Shown: positions 43,888 to 50,186, counted from the stretch's first letter. The stretch: DNA of 52,836 nt from SIG452 sp045631485 (GCA_045631485.1 JAZQUU010000024.1:1-52836), one strand, 5' to 3'. The notes: generated by a model from the letters alone, not told the origin. Program-made: numbers and translations.

Positions 43888-44538
43888 ATGTTAGAATTGA
43901 TGAAATCTTACACAAAACCCGAAATGACCGCAATGTTTGGAACGAGAGACATGCAAGGACTACAAAGAAAAGTTGAAAGAAACGGAGTGTCTTTTGATGT
44001 TGTCGGCAGAGGCGAATCCGCAATTTTTACAATAACAAACATTGAAAATCCATTTAAAATATATTGTATCACAGAATTAGGATTTGACGGTCATACTGAC
44101 TTTTATAAATTACGAAATTATTATTACTATTATTTTAATGATATTGAGTTCAGAGCCATGCCAAATGAAGTGCAGGAGAATAGAATGCGATTAGTACATA
44201 AAGACGTTTCAAGACAGACCATTGCAGGATATTTGCAAAAACTTTATCGGAAAAATTTTATTGAATTGAACACAGACGATTATGTTTATTACTTTGCATT
44301 TAAGAATAGGCAGAGAATCGTTGAAAAAGAGGAATATCTTGCCGCATGGCATGAATACTGGAAGAACATCAGAGAAGGACATTCTAATTACGAGGCAATT
44401 TATAACATGAGAAATAATTTTGACGGTGTTGCAAGAAAACAAGCAATCCCGGAAATTAACGGAATTTACAATCAAGAAATCGAATTTTTACGCAGTCTTA
44501 TTCAAGAAGATATTGAAAGAGAATTAGAGGCAAATTAA
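43888..44538 (+). CDS. Unknown 216-aa element protein, possible DNA-binding or replication protein
   Basis: I cannot place this protein in a known family. The N-terminus (SYTKPEMTAMFGTRDMQGLQRKVERNG) reads like a helix-turn-helix that compares identity of a site, and SRQTIAGYLQKLYRKNFIELNTDDYVYYFAF near 115-150 reads like a winged helix. The rest is helical and charged. AAAGGAATG precedes the start. Two similar palindromes flank the gene, a layout typical of autoregulators or of Rep proteins with nearby origin sites, but no catalytic Rep motif is seen. Confidence 0.7.
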   Translation: MLELMKSYTKPEMTAMFGTRDMQGLQRKVERNGVSFDVVGRGESAIFTITNIENPFKIYCITELGFDGHTDFYKLRNYYYYYFNDIEFRAMPNEVQENRMRLVHKDVSRQTIAGYLQKLYRKNFIELNTDDYVYYFAFKNRQRIVEKEEYLAAWHEYWKNIREGHSNYEAIYNMRNNFDGVARKQAIPEINGIYNQEIEFLRSLIQEDIERELEAN

Positions 44539-44547
44539 GTTTTTCTC

Positions 44548-44579
44548 TTAACAGTAACTATATTATTTATTAATGTTAA
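44548..44579. repeat. Palindromic repeat copy 2 (TTAACAGTAA...TGTTAA)
   Basis: This 32-bp imperfect palindrome shares TTAACAGTAA and the closing TTAATGTTAA with the copy at 43825-43857. It begins 10 bases after the stop of the 216-aa protein gene. Confidence 0.6.
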
Positions 44580-44651
44580 ATGTAAAACTAAATAAGCCAA
44601 AGACCGTTAAATTATCGCATTTAATTTTCAAATATATTAGAAACATAAAAC

Positions 44652-44698
44652 GGCTTTATCAAAATTTTAGTCGTGGACTAAAATTTATGATAGAAGCC
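44652..44698. repeat. Long hairpin / cruciform
   Basis: The arms AAATTTTAGTC (44662-44672) and GACTAAAATTT (44676-44686) enclose a 3-nt loop. GGCTTTATCA and TGATAGAAGCC extend the stem by 10 bp, with two single-base bulges. No T run follows, so it is not a normal terminator. It could be an origin-type or transfer-type structure. Confidence 0.65.
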
Positions 44699-44724
44699 AG
44701 ATGTAAAGAAAGGAGAATAAGAAG

Positions 44725-44904
44725 ATGGTAATTTATCCTCAAAAAGAATTGCCGGAGTATTATCCCACCATGTATCTGGATGGTTATACACCGGAAGAAA
44801 TCTGGGTAGCACACCATAACACAATGTTAAAACGGTTGAAGGAATCGCAGGAAGAAGAGTCTGAAAGCAATATTCATATCAAAAGTGAGATTAAAGTAAA
44901 ATGA
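44725..44904 (+). CDS. Unknown 59-aa element protein
   Basis: The ATG has AAAGGAG 10 nt upstream. The product begins MVIYPQKELPEYYPTMYLDG, has the short motif GYTPEEIW, and ends in a charged helix. I do not recognise it. Its stop overlaps the next ATG as ATGA, so the two small genes are probably translationally coupled. Confidence 0.6.
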   Translation: MVIYPQKELPEYYPTMYLDGYTPEEIWVAHHNTMLKRLKESQEEESESNIHIKSEIKVK

Positions 44905-45038
44905 AACATCAGAATCAAAAAGATAAGAAGAAAAAGAAGAAATCTATTATAGAGCAGGAATTGTTAAGTATAGTCGAAAAAAGTCTGAAAACGGCACTTG
45001 ATATGGCACTTGACGAAATTCTAAAAGATTTCAAATAA
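44901..45038 (+). CDS. Unknown 45-aa Lys-rich element protein
   Basis: This small frame starts inside the stop of the 59-aa gene (ATGA). It encodes a highly basic N-terminus with seven consecutive-type lysines (KDKKKKKK), followed by an amphipathic helix (IEQELLSIVEKSLKTALDMA). A terminator begins at its stop codon. The coupling and terminator make expression plausible, but there is no homology support. Confidence 0.5.
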   Translation: MKHQNQKDKKKKKKSIIEQELLSIVEKSLKTALDMALDEILKDFK

Positions 45039-45078
45039 AAACGGCAGGTAGTTCTTATGAACTGCTTGCCGTTTTTTC
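45037..45078. terminator. Terminator between convergent element genes
   Basis: AAAACGGCAGGTAGTTC pairs with GAACTGCTTGCCGTTTT (two mismatched or wobble positions) around TTAT, with T run. It ends the plus-strand small-gene transcript and may work on the minus strand too. Confidence 0.8.
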
Positions 45079-45222
45079 GTTTATTGCCGTCAAAGTCGTA
45101 AGATTAAAAATACATAAATTCCGAACACGAACATAAAACCCGTCTTCTGGAATGAAAATCCCATTCCAAAATGACGCGAGCCACCCTAAAACCGCAATCA
45201 CGATTTTAAAAATATTTTTCAC
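45055..45222 (-). CDS. Possible small membrane protein downstream of the repressor gene
   Basis: A minus-strand frame of 55 aa with GTG start at 45222 has GGGGGTG 8 nt upstream. It begins KNIFKIVIAVLGWLASFWNG, one likely membrane helix, and ends polar. Its 3' end overlaps the terminator at 45037-45078, which weakens the case. An upstream ATG at 45246 has no ribosome site. Confidence 0.35.
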   Translation of the reverse strand: MKNIFKIVIAVLGWLASFWNGIFIPEDGFYVRVRNLCIFNLTTLTAINEKTASSS

Positions 45223-45356
45223 GTAATACACCCCCGCTATGTCCACAAAAGGGTAGGGCGAATTACCTGAACAAAATCAGGGCATTTTTCGGATGACTTT
45301 TGGCATTATGAGAGCCGGAAAAACCGTTCGGGAAACGAAATGTTAAAATGGACACC

Positions 45357-45566
45357 CTATTCTTCTTCTGGAATGTACTCCATTATATCTGCCGGTTGGC
45401 ACTCCAAAACCTTGCAAATCTCATTCAACGCCTCTACTGGCAAATGTTTAACCGCACCGGTGCAGATTGCTGAAACGGTTGGCGGTCTGATGCCGGTTCT
45501 TTCTGCAAGTTCTTTCTGCGTCATCTCACGTAAGGCAAGCATAACTTTTACTTTGAATTTAATCAT
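45357..45566 (-). CDS. Xre-family (Cro/CI-like) repressor
   Basis: The 69-aa protein is almost entirely a helix-turn-helix, with QKELAERTGIRPPTVSAICTG as the DNA-reading part, followed by LPVEALNEICKVLECQPADIMEYIPEEE typical of YozG-like regulators. AAAGGATG precedes the ATG. Its promoter and the divergent promoter both contain TTCGTA/TACGAA sequences inside the -35/-10 spacer, so it probably represses both the recombinase operon and itself. Confidence 0.87.
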   Translation of the reverse strand: MIKFKVKVMLALREMTQKELAERTGIRPPTVSAICTGAVKHLPVEALNEICKVLECQPADIMEYIPEEE

Positions 45567-45589
45567 AAGAACACATCCTTTCTATTGGT

Positions 45590-45618
45590 ATTATATCACG
45601 CTTTTCGTAATAAATCAA
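45590..45618 (-). promoter_or_regulatory. Promoter of the Xre repressor gene
   Basis: On the minus strand TTGATT (45613-45618), 17 bp and TATAAT (45590-45595). The spacer contains TTACGAA, one of the repeated operator half-sites. Confidence 0.75.
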
Positions 45619-45644
45619 TACATAAATCGAAAAATTATTTTGAA

Positions 45645-45666
45645 TTTCGTAAAATAAATTACGAAA
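45645..45666. promoter_or_regulatory. Central operator (TTTCGTAA ... TTACGAAA)
   Basis: TTTCGTAA and TTACGAAA are inverted half-sites separated by 6 bases, midway between the two divergent promoters. Confidence 0.65.
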
Positions 45667-45672
45667 AAAGTA

Positions 45673-45701
45673 TTGACAAATTACGAATTTCGTAGTATAA
45701 T
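45673..45701 (+). promoter_or_regulatory. Promoter of the recombinase operon with embedded operator
   Basis: TTGACA (45673-45678), 17 bp and TATAAT (45696-45701) match the consensus. The perfect 13-bp palindrome TACGAATTTCGTA (45682-45694) fills the spacer, so a bound repressor would block RNA polymerase directly. Confidence 0.85.
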
Positions 45702-45762
45702 ATAGATGTGCTTAAGGGGAACACCCCAAAAATAAATAATAAACCAAAAGGAGAAATGAAAA

Positions 45763-46041
45763 ATGAGCAAAGCAGAACTGATTAAAAAAATCGAGGCATT
45801 AAACGAATGGGAAGCACTTCTGGAAGAAGCAAAGGCGGAAGCTGAAGCAATTCGTGATAGCATCAAAGAAGAAATGTTGGAAAGAGAAACCGAAGAACTG
45901 ATTGCAGGTTCTTACATCATCCGTTGGACTTCCGTATTGAGCAACCGTTTTGATACCACTAACTTCAAAAAGATGTATGGCGACCTTTACAAAGCCTTCA
46001 CCAAACAGAGCGCAAGCAGACGTTTCACCATCTCTTGCTAA
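45763..46041 (+). CDS. Conserved coiled-coil mobile-element protein
   Basis: The 92-aa protein has an N-terminal coiled coil (about 3-45, Glu/Ala/Lys-rich) and a compact C-terminus ending FTKQSASRRFTISC. The RWTSVLSNRFDTTNFK segment is one I associate with phage and mobile-element proteins of Firmicutes, without known function. AAAGGAG precedes the ATG. It is first in an operon with a serine recombinase, under the TTCGTA operator. Confidence 0.7.
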   Translation: MSKAELIKKIEALNEWEALLEEAKAEAEAIRDSIKEEMLERETEELIAGSYIIRWTSVLSNRFDTTNFKKMYGDLYKAFTKQSASRRFTISC

Positions 46042-46049
46042 AGAAACAA

Positions 46050-46081
46050 AATCCACTCCGCAGGGGAAACCTTGCGGAGTG
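46050..46081 (+). other. GC-rich hairpin in front of the serine recombinase gene
   Basis: CCACTCCGCA pairs with TGCGGAGTGG (10 bp) across a 12-nt loop. The ribosome site GAAAGGA begins a few bases later. It may affect translation or mRNA processing between the two genes; no T run follows. Confidence 0.55.
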
Positions 46082-46097
46082 GGGGAAAGGAACCGCT

Positions 46098-46685
46098 ATG
46101 AATTACGGATACGCCAGATGTAGCACCAATGAGACCAAGCAGGATATTAACCGGCAGGTCAGAGAACTGAAAGCCGCAGGTGCAGAAAAAATATTCTTTG
46201 AATACGAACACGGCGACAGTAAAATAAAAGACCAACAGCAAGCCATGCTTTTGGAAGCCAGAGAAGGGGACACCATCATCACATTAGAGGTTCCCAGACT
46301 TGCCAGAAGCACACAGCAGCTTTGTGAAATCATTGATATCATTCGGAAAAAACACCTACGTCTAATCATCATTGGCAGTATCACTCTTGATTGCCGCTAT
46401 GGCAAATGTGATCCCATGAGTGAAGCATTTTTGCAAATGGCAGGAGTATTCAGCCAACTTGAACTTGCTATGATTCGTGCAAGGGTTCGCTCCGGCATGG
46501 AAAACGCCAGAGCAAAGGGCGCACGTATCGGGCGACCGCAATTAACCAAGGAAGATATTCCTGCATCCTTTTTGCGACATTATCCGTCTTTGAAGTCTGG
46601 CAAACTGAATATTTCAGAACTTGCCAGAGTGTGTGATTTGAGCCGTACAACCGTTTATAAATACATTTCTCTTTTGGAAAAATAG
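46098..46685 (+). CDS. Serine recombinase (resolvase/invertase family)
   Basis: The 195-aa protein has the catalytic N-terminal domain with nucleophile S9 in YARCS, and arginine motif RLARSTQQL, and a C-terminal helix-turn-helix (LNISELARVCDLSRTTVYKYIS). Its size matches small resolvases and invertases such as Hin or TnpR, not large serine integrases. The ATG at 46098 has GAAAGGA upstream; the longer open frame is not supported. It lies 56 bases after the coiled-coil gene. The DNA site it acts on is not evident in this window. Confidence 0.9.
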   Translation: MNYGYARCSTNETKQDINRQVRELKAAGAEKIFFEYEHGDSKIKDQQQAMLLEAREGDTIITLEVPRLARSTQQLCEIIDIIRKKHLRLIIIGSITLDCRYGKCDPMSEAFLQMAGVFSQLELAMIRARVRSGMENARAKGARIGRPQLTKEDIPASFLRHYPSLKSGKLNISELARVCDLSRTTVYKYISLLEK

Positions 46686-46697
46686 AAAACCACCTAT

Positions 46698-46740
46698 AAA
46701 AAGAGAAGCCAGATGTTTGATGCATCTGGCTTCAACTTTT
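46698..46740. terminator. Bidirectional terminator
   Basis: GAAGCCAGATG pairs exactly with CATCTGGCTTC (11 bp, 7-nt loop) between the convergent recombinase and DUF2188 genes. Confidence 0.82.
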
Positions 46741-46743
46741 CAT

Positions 46744-46968
46744 TTAACCTCTTGGCGGAAACGGATCATTTCCGTATGAGTTTCTTGCACGAATTTGTCC
46801 ATTTGAACCATGGATAAACAATTCAGACTTTTGATTACGTGCAATATTCTGTGCATAATCAATTGATTGTTGCTGTGTAGTGGTTCTCACTGTTGCACGA
46901 CTGTTACCTTCACCTTTAACTTGCCATCCACCATCTGGATGGGGAGTGACGTGTTGGTTTTTACCCAT
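46744..46968 (-). CDS. DUF2188-domain protein
   Basis: The 74-aa protein has the DUF2188 pattern: HVTPHPDGGWQVKGEGNSRA, then TTQQQSIDYAQNIARNQKSELFIHGSNGQIRARNSYG. The function of the family is unknown. ATG 46968 has AAAGGAG 10 nt upstream; the longer open frame to 47016 includes no better site. It is on the minus strand, upstream neighbour of a 38-aa gene on the same strand. Confidence 0.85.
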   Translation of the reverse strand: MGKNQHVTPHPDGGWQVKGEGNSRATVRTTTQQQSIDYAQNIARNQKSELFIHGSNGQIRARNSYGNDPFPPRG

Positions 46969-47045
46969 AATTTTATTCTCCTTTCTTAAAAATAGAAAGG
47001 ATGGAACTGCCAACATCCTTGTGAATCAAATTACCTTGTGTGTAA

Positions 47046-47162
47046 TTATGATTTTGTTACTGGAATTCGAAATGCTTTTTTGCCATACTGCTTAGCATAA
47101 ATTCGAGTCCCATCTTTGAGCGTAATGTACGGTCTAAAGATATAACGGATAGAATTATCCAA
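47046..47162 (-). CDS. Unknown 38-aa basic protein (TTG start)
   Basis: A minus-strand frame starts with TTG at 47162, 8 nt after a strong AAGGAGG. The product reads MDNSIRYIFRPYITLKDG, then RIYAKQYGKKAFRIPVTKS. It is basic, with short beta-like stretches. The quality of the ribosome site and the compact composition support a real gene. It lies upstream of the DUF2188 gene and is divergent from a candidate small RNA. Confidence 0.6.
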   Translation of the reverse strand: MDNSIRYIFRPYITLKDGTRIYAKQYGKKAFRIPVTKS

Positions 47163-47214
47163 CGCAAGCACCTCCTTTTTTCTCAGACGAATTCGAAAAG
47201 AATTCAAGATATCC

Positions 47215-47243
47215 TTGAAAAAAGTTTATGCATGTGTTATACT
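47215..47243 (+). promoter_or_regulatory. Promoter of the candidate small RNA
   Basis: TTGAAA (47215-47220), 17 bp and TATACT (47238-47243) predict a start near 47250. The next feature on the plus strand is an intrinsic terminator, with no gene between. Confidence 0.6.
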
Positions 47244-47249
47244 TATGTT

Positions 47250-47337
47250 ACAAACATTGGTAAGTATAGGCAGTTCTATGCATATACTTCCTTCAAGTGG
47301 GTACATCCAAGTTCGCACCTTGGATGTACTTTTTTTA
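47250..47337 (+). ncRNA. Candidate small RNA (about 88 nt)
   Basis: A promoter is followed by two stem-loops and no ribosome-site/ORF combination. The first stem is AAGTATA (47262-47268) with TATACTT (47283-47289). The second is the terminator GTACATCCAAG / CTTGGATGTAC (47301-47329), ending in seven T. The RNA would be divergent from the 38-aa gene and convergent with the 130-aa gene, so an antisense or base-pairing role is possible. Confidence 0.5.
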
Positions 47338-47361
47338 TGTCAAACAGCAATGCTGTTGGCA

Positions 47362-47754
47362 TCAGTTTAATTCTTTTGCGGTGGTTAAATCAAATACCAT
47401 AGCCTCAACTTCTTTAAAAAGAATTCCATCAATACGGTAGGATTCTTTGGATAAATCCCAACCTGCAATGTCCTGCAATGTATTAAGAAGATCTTTGGCA
47501 TTCCATCGAATGGAAAGAACATTGTTGGCTTTTTCTTTATGAAATGGAACACTGTTTGGAGTATCCTGACTACAACATTGGATGGCGATCTTCTTTGCGA
47601 TCGGATTAATCAAAAGAATAACGTGTTTCGGATAATTTAATTTCATAATTACAGCTTTGTTAAATGTAACTCCGTTTTTTGTAATCGATATATACGGAAC
47701 GCCTTCTTCAAAATTAAATGTTTGAAAATCTTGGAACATACTCATTTGTTTCAC
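47362..47754 (-). CDS. Unknown 130-aa element protein
   Basis: The start is probably GTG at 47754, with AGGAG about 10 nt upstream; ATG 47745 is possible. The sequence has a beta-rich core (VPYISITKNGVTFNKAVIMKL, then HVILLINPIAKKIAIQCC) and a second beta/alpha part ending MVFDLTTAKELN. There is no signal peptide or membrane helix. I do not recognise the family. Its own consensus promoter lies upstream. Confidence 0.7.
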   Translation of the reverse strand: MKQMSMFQDFQTFNFEEGVPYISITKNGVTFNKAVIMKLNYPKHVILLINPIAKKIAIQCCSQDTPNSVPFHKEKANNVLSIRWNAKDLLNTLQDIAGWDLSKESYRIDGILFKEVEAMVFDLTTAKELN

Positions 47755-47782
47755 CCACCGTTTTCTCCTATTTTACTCTTTT

Positions 47783-47811
47783 ATTATAGTATATCGTCTA
47801 CTGTTTGTCAA
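47783..47811 (-). promoter_or_regulatory. Promoter of the 130-aa protein gene
   Basis: On the minus strand TTGACA (47806-47811), 17 bp and TATAAT (47783-47788) match the consensus, 28 bases before the GTG start. Confidence 0.85.
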
Positions 47812-47890
47812 GATTTTTATCACATTTGTAACCAAAACGCAACATTTCTCCTCTTTGAAAAGTTTGAGAAATATTTTTGTAATATTCATT

Positions 47891-47980
47891 GTTCGTTTTT
47901 GCTCGTTTTTGCTCCGTCTTGTCTGGTTTTGTTCAGGCTTGTCTGGTTTTGTCTAATTCTGTCTAGTTTTGTCCGTTGTT
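47891..47980. repeat. Iteron-like array with 10/20-bp period
   Basis: Nine consecutive 10-bp units of the type GTCTGGTTTT, GTCTAGTTTT or GCTCGTTTTT lie in perfect register. Alternate units are better conserved, giving a 20-bp superperiod (for example GTTCAGGCTT followed by GTCTGGTTTT). No gene overlaps it. The gap from 47755 to 48121 holds this array, a promoter and the terminator hairpins at 48026-48118. Confidence 0.7.
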
Positions 47981-48025
47981 GATAGTGCTATTTCTGAAAC
48001 AAAAGTATGATATTTTTTAAACTAC

Positions 48026-48118
48026 TTATCTCCTTTGGCAAAAGAGATAAAAATTAAGTCAGACAATTAACACCGATATTTTATAGTAATTTGTGTTAAT
48101 CGTCTGACTTGTTTTTCC
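48026..48118 (-). terminator. Strong hairpins downstream of the lipoprotein gene
   Basis: AAGTCAGACAATTAACAC (48056-48073) pairs with GTGTTAATCGTCTGACTT (48093-48110), 17 of 18 positions. A second smaller stem, TTATCTC/GAGATAA, lies at 48027-48050. On the minus strand these follow the lipoprotein stop at 48122 and precede a T-rich stretch. Confidence 0.75.
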
Positions 48119-48121
48119 CTA

Positions 48122-48499
48122 TTAGTTTATCTTCAGCGTAACATCTCCATCAGCAGTAACTGTCGCTTTAATAGTAAATGTTTTGTTTTGTAAATTAGTC
48201 GCATATTCATCAGTATATCCTGACATATTGCCTTTCAGCGTTACCGTCCACGAACCGTCTGGATTTTCTTTCGCTTCTTGGGAACCGTACACCGGATTTT
48301 GATATTTTCTAAATCCTAATTCATTTGCAATCCTATTTTCAATACTAAACATACCAGATGGATATTGATTTTTAACTCTGCTGATTGCTTCGCTTGATGT
48401 TGTTATTTTGGTTTCTTTGTCAGAAGATGTTGAACTTCCACAAGCGCAAAGACTTAATACCATAATGCCTACCAATAATAATGCTAATAATTTTTTCAT
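48122..48499 (-). CDS. Small lipoprotein encoded on the element
   Basis: The 125-aa protein has a lipoprotein signal peptide with lipobox LCAC, so it is attached to the outer membrane face of the cell. The mature part has a helical segment (SEAISRVKNQYPSGMFSIENRIANELG) followed by a beta-sandwich-like domain with DGSWTVTLKGNMSGYTDEY. No family is recognised. AAAGGA lies upstream of the ATG at rather long spacing. Its minus-strand orientation separates it from the WYL gene. Confidence 0.78.
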   Translation of the reverse strand: MKKLLALLLVGIMVLSLCACGSSTSSDKETKITTSSEAISRVKNQYPSGMFSIENRIANELGFRKYQNPVYGSQEAKENPDGSWTVTLKGNMSGYTDEYATNLQNKTFTIKATVTADGDVTLKIN

Positions 48500-48639
48500 T
48501 GTTTTTTAAATTCCTTTCTGTGTTGAATTGTACATGGTGTGTAAAATAATAAAACTCCTTTCTAAATTCTCACGCAATTAAAAAATGCGTGGCGAGAGAA
48601 ATCTGCACCACGCACAAAAAACGAGGCTTTAGATTCCAT

Positions 48640-48820
48640 GTTACCACACATTTTACTCTAACGAATATTCTCAATCCAAATTGATCTCAATATTTCAGCC
48701 TGCGTTTTTTTCAAAACACAAAATTTGGATTGATAGCTACTCGATAAAAATAGAATAGCAAAACAAAGACATTCCAAAAGAATATCCGAATAATTTTATT
48801 AAAGTAAAATATGTGGTAAC
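48640..48820. repeat. 181-bp segment with terminal inverted repeats (MITE-like)
   Basis: The ends GTTACCACACATTTTACTC (48640-) and its complement at 48800-48820 match at 19 of 21 positions. Inside, AATCCAAATT and AATTTGGATT form a second inverted pair. The segment contains no ORF. Flanks CAT and TAT give no convincing target duplication. Confidence 0.45.
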
Positions 48821-48858
48821 TATATTATACCACCATTGGATTTTAAAGTCAACATCTC

Positions 48859-48886
48859 TTTACTTTTTTCATAAATATGATATAAT
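48859..48886 (+). promoter_or_regulatory. Promoter of the WYL regulator gene
   Basis: TTTACT (48859-48864), 16 bp and TATAAT (48881-48886) lie 19 bases before the start codon at 48906. Confidence 0.65.
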
Positions 48887-48905
48887 GTTTTTGAGGAGTG
48901 TGGAT

Positions 48906-50063
48906 ATGGAAGATAAACAATACAAAAAATTTTATAGAAAATCCGACAAACATTTGAATGGTAAAATTGAAGCGAAGCACGGCAAACGAAATAACCATAA
49001 AATGAAACCGTATTTTGTTTTGCAATATTTACTCAAAAATTCAGACGAGAATCACGCAAAATCGGCTTATGATATTATGGGGTATCTGGAAGAGAACGGA
49101 ATTGTCGCGGAACGCCGCTCCGTCTACCGAGACATAGAGGAGATTAACAAGGCAAATTTGATAATTCAAGAAGATTATACAGTTGATGAGGCAGAAGAAA
49201 TACTTGCAGAGGACGAATATGACGAAGAAAAACTAATCGTTTATGACAAGAGCAAAAAAGGCTTTTATGTTAAACAACGGCATTTTGATATGAATGATAT
49301 TCGACTTCTGGCAGAGTGCGTCTATTCTTCAAAATTTATTGCCGAGGGGCAGGCAAAACGACTTGTTGATGTTGTTTGTGATTTTGTGAGTGATTACCAA
49401 GCCGAGAAAATCAGACACAACGCATTTCTGACCGACAGAGTAAAAACAAATAACAAAAGCGTATTGAATAACATTGCAACAATTAACGAGGCAATGAGTA
49501 CCAAAATAGACGGTTTATCGCATACGCCAGAAAAGATAACTTTTAAATACTTGAAATATTCCATTGACGATATTAACAACCAAGTGGAACGCCGAAAAGG
49601 TGCAAGATACACCGTCAGTCCCTTTCAACTTCTTATCAACGACGGCAATTATTATCTTCTTGCATTTGATGATGAAAAGGGCGAAATGCGCACATACAGA
49701 GTTGACCGCATGAAAGATGTACGATACACCAACATTCCAAGAGAGGGCGAAGAAGTTTTCAAAGAGATTGATTTGAAATCCTACACACAAAGAGTATTTT
49801 CAATGTACGGCGGAGAAGAAAAAAGAATAACATTGAAATTTATAATCCCGCTATTGGATGCGGTTGTTGACCGCTTCGGTACAAAAGATATTCATTATTC
49901 CAAGAGTGATGAAAGACATTTTACTGTTACGGCAAAAGTGGAAGTAAGTGACCAGTTTTTTGGTTGGCTGTTGGGATTTGGCAAAAGAGTTCAGATTGTT
50001 TCACCGCCAGAAGTAAGAGAAGAATTTGCTGCCTACATAGATAAAGTTAGAGAGATGTATTAA
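48906..50063 (+). CDS. WYL-domain transcriptional regulator
   Basis: The 385-aa protein has an N-terminal winged helix (YFVLQYLLKNSDENHAKSAYDIMGYLEENG then ERRSVYRDIEEI) and a WYL domain (about 235-310) with YTVSPFQLLINDGNYYLLAFD and RTYRVDRMKDV, followed by the WCX-type C-terminal extension. WYL domains sense ligands, often nucleic acid or nucleotides, and regulate mobile-element or defence genes. ATG 48906 has GAGGAG upstream; the open frame to 48813 runs through the promoter. It is the last complete gene before the right end. Confidence 0.9.
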   Translation: MEDKQYKKFYRKSDKHLNGKIEAKHGKRNNHKMKPYFVLQYLLKNSDENHAKSAYDIMGYLEENGIVAERRSVYRDIEEINKANLIIQEDYTVDEAEEILAEDEYDEEKLIVYDKSKKGFYVKQRHFDMNDIRLLAECVYSSKFIAEGQAKRLVDVVCDFVSDYQAEKIRHNAFLTDRVKTNNKSVLNNIATINEAMSTKIDGLSHTPEKITFKYLKYSIDDINNQVERRKGARYTVSPFQLLINDGNYYLLAFDDEKGEMRTYRVDRMKDVRYTNIPREGEEVFKEIDLKSYTQRVFSMYGGEEKRITLKFIIPLLDAVVDRFGTKDIHYSKSDERHFTVTAKVEVSDQFFGWLLGFGKRVQIVSPPEVREEFAAYIDKVREMY

Positions 50064-50145
50064 AGTTGAAAGAAGATGCTTTTAGTCATATAAAAGTTTT
50101 ATGATAGTGGTATAAAGTTGTATATTTGTTGTTCTAAAATAAGAT

Positions 50146-50174
50146 TTGACAAAATAGATACATGATGATATAAT
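50146..50174 (+). promoter_or_regulatory. Strong outward-facing promoter at the right element end
   Basis: TTGACA (50146-50151), 17 bp and TATAAT (50169-50174) match the consensus. It points out of the element across the right repeat. In a circular form of the element it would point at the integrase gene. Confidence 0.8.
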
Positions 50175-50186
50175 GAGTGTGTAGAA

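Larger units (their letters stand above)
48500..48905. other. Intergenic region with nested inverted repeats
   Basis: No gene is seen. It contains competing hairpins near 48566-48615 (TGCGTGG can pair with CACGCA or CCACGCA), a 181-bp segment bounded by 21-bp inverted repeats (48640-48820), and the promoter of the WYL gene. Confidence 0.55.

Noticed and set aside
45340..45657. Plus-strand open frame of 105 codons over the Xre gene and its promoter
   Set aside because: It is antisense to a well-supported repressor gene and covers the operator region, with no ribosome site.
47891..47980. Repeat array considered as a CRISPR
   Set aside because: Units are 10 bp and contiguous, with no unique spacers of 30 bp and no cas genes nearby.
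47722..47982. Plus-strand open frame of 86 codons across the repeat array
   Set aside because: Its Phe/Leu/Ser-rich product is a by-product of T-rich DNA and repeats; it overlaps the promoter of the 130-aa gene on the other strand.
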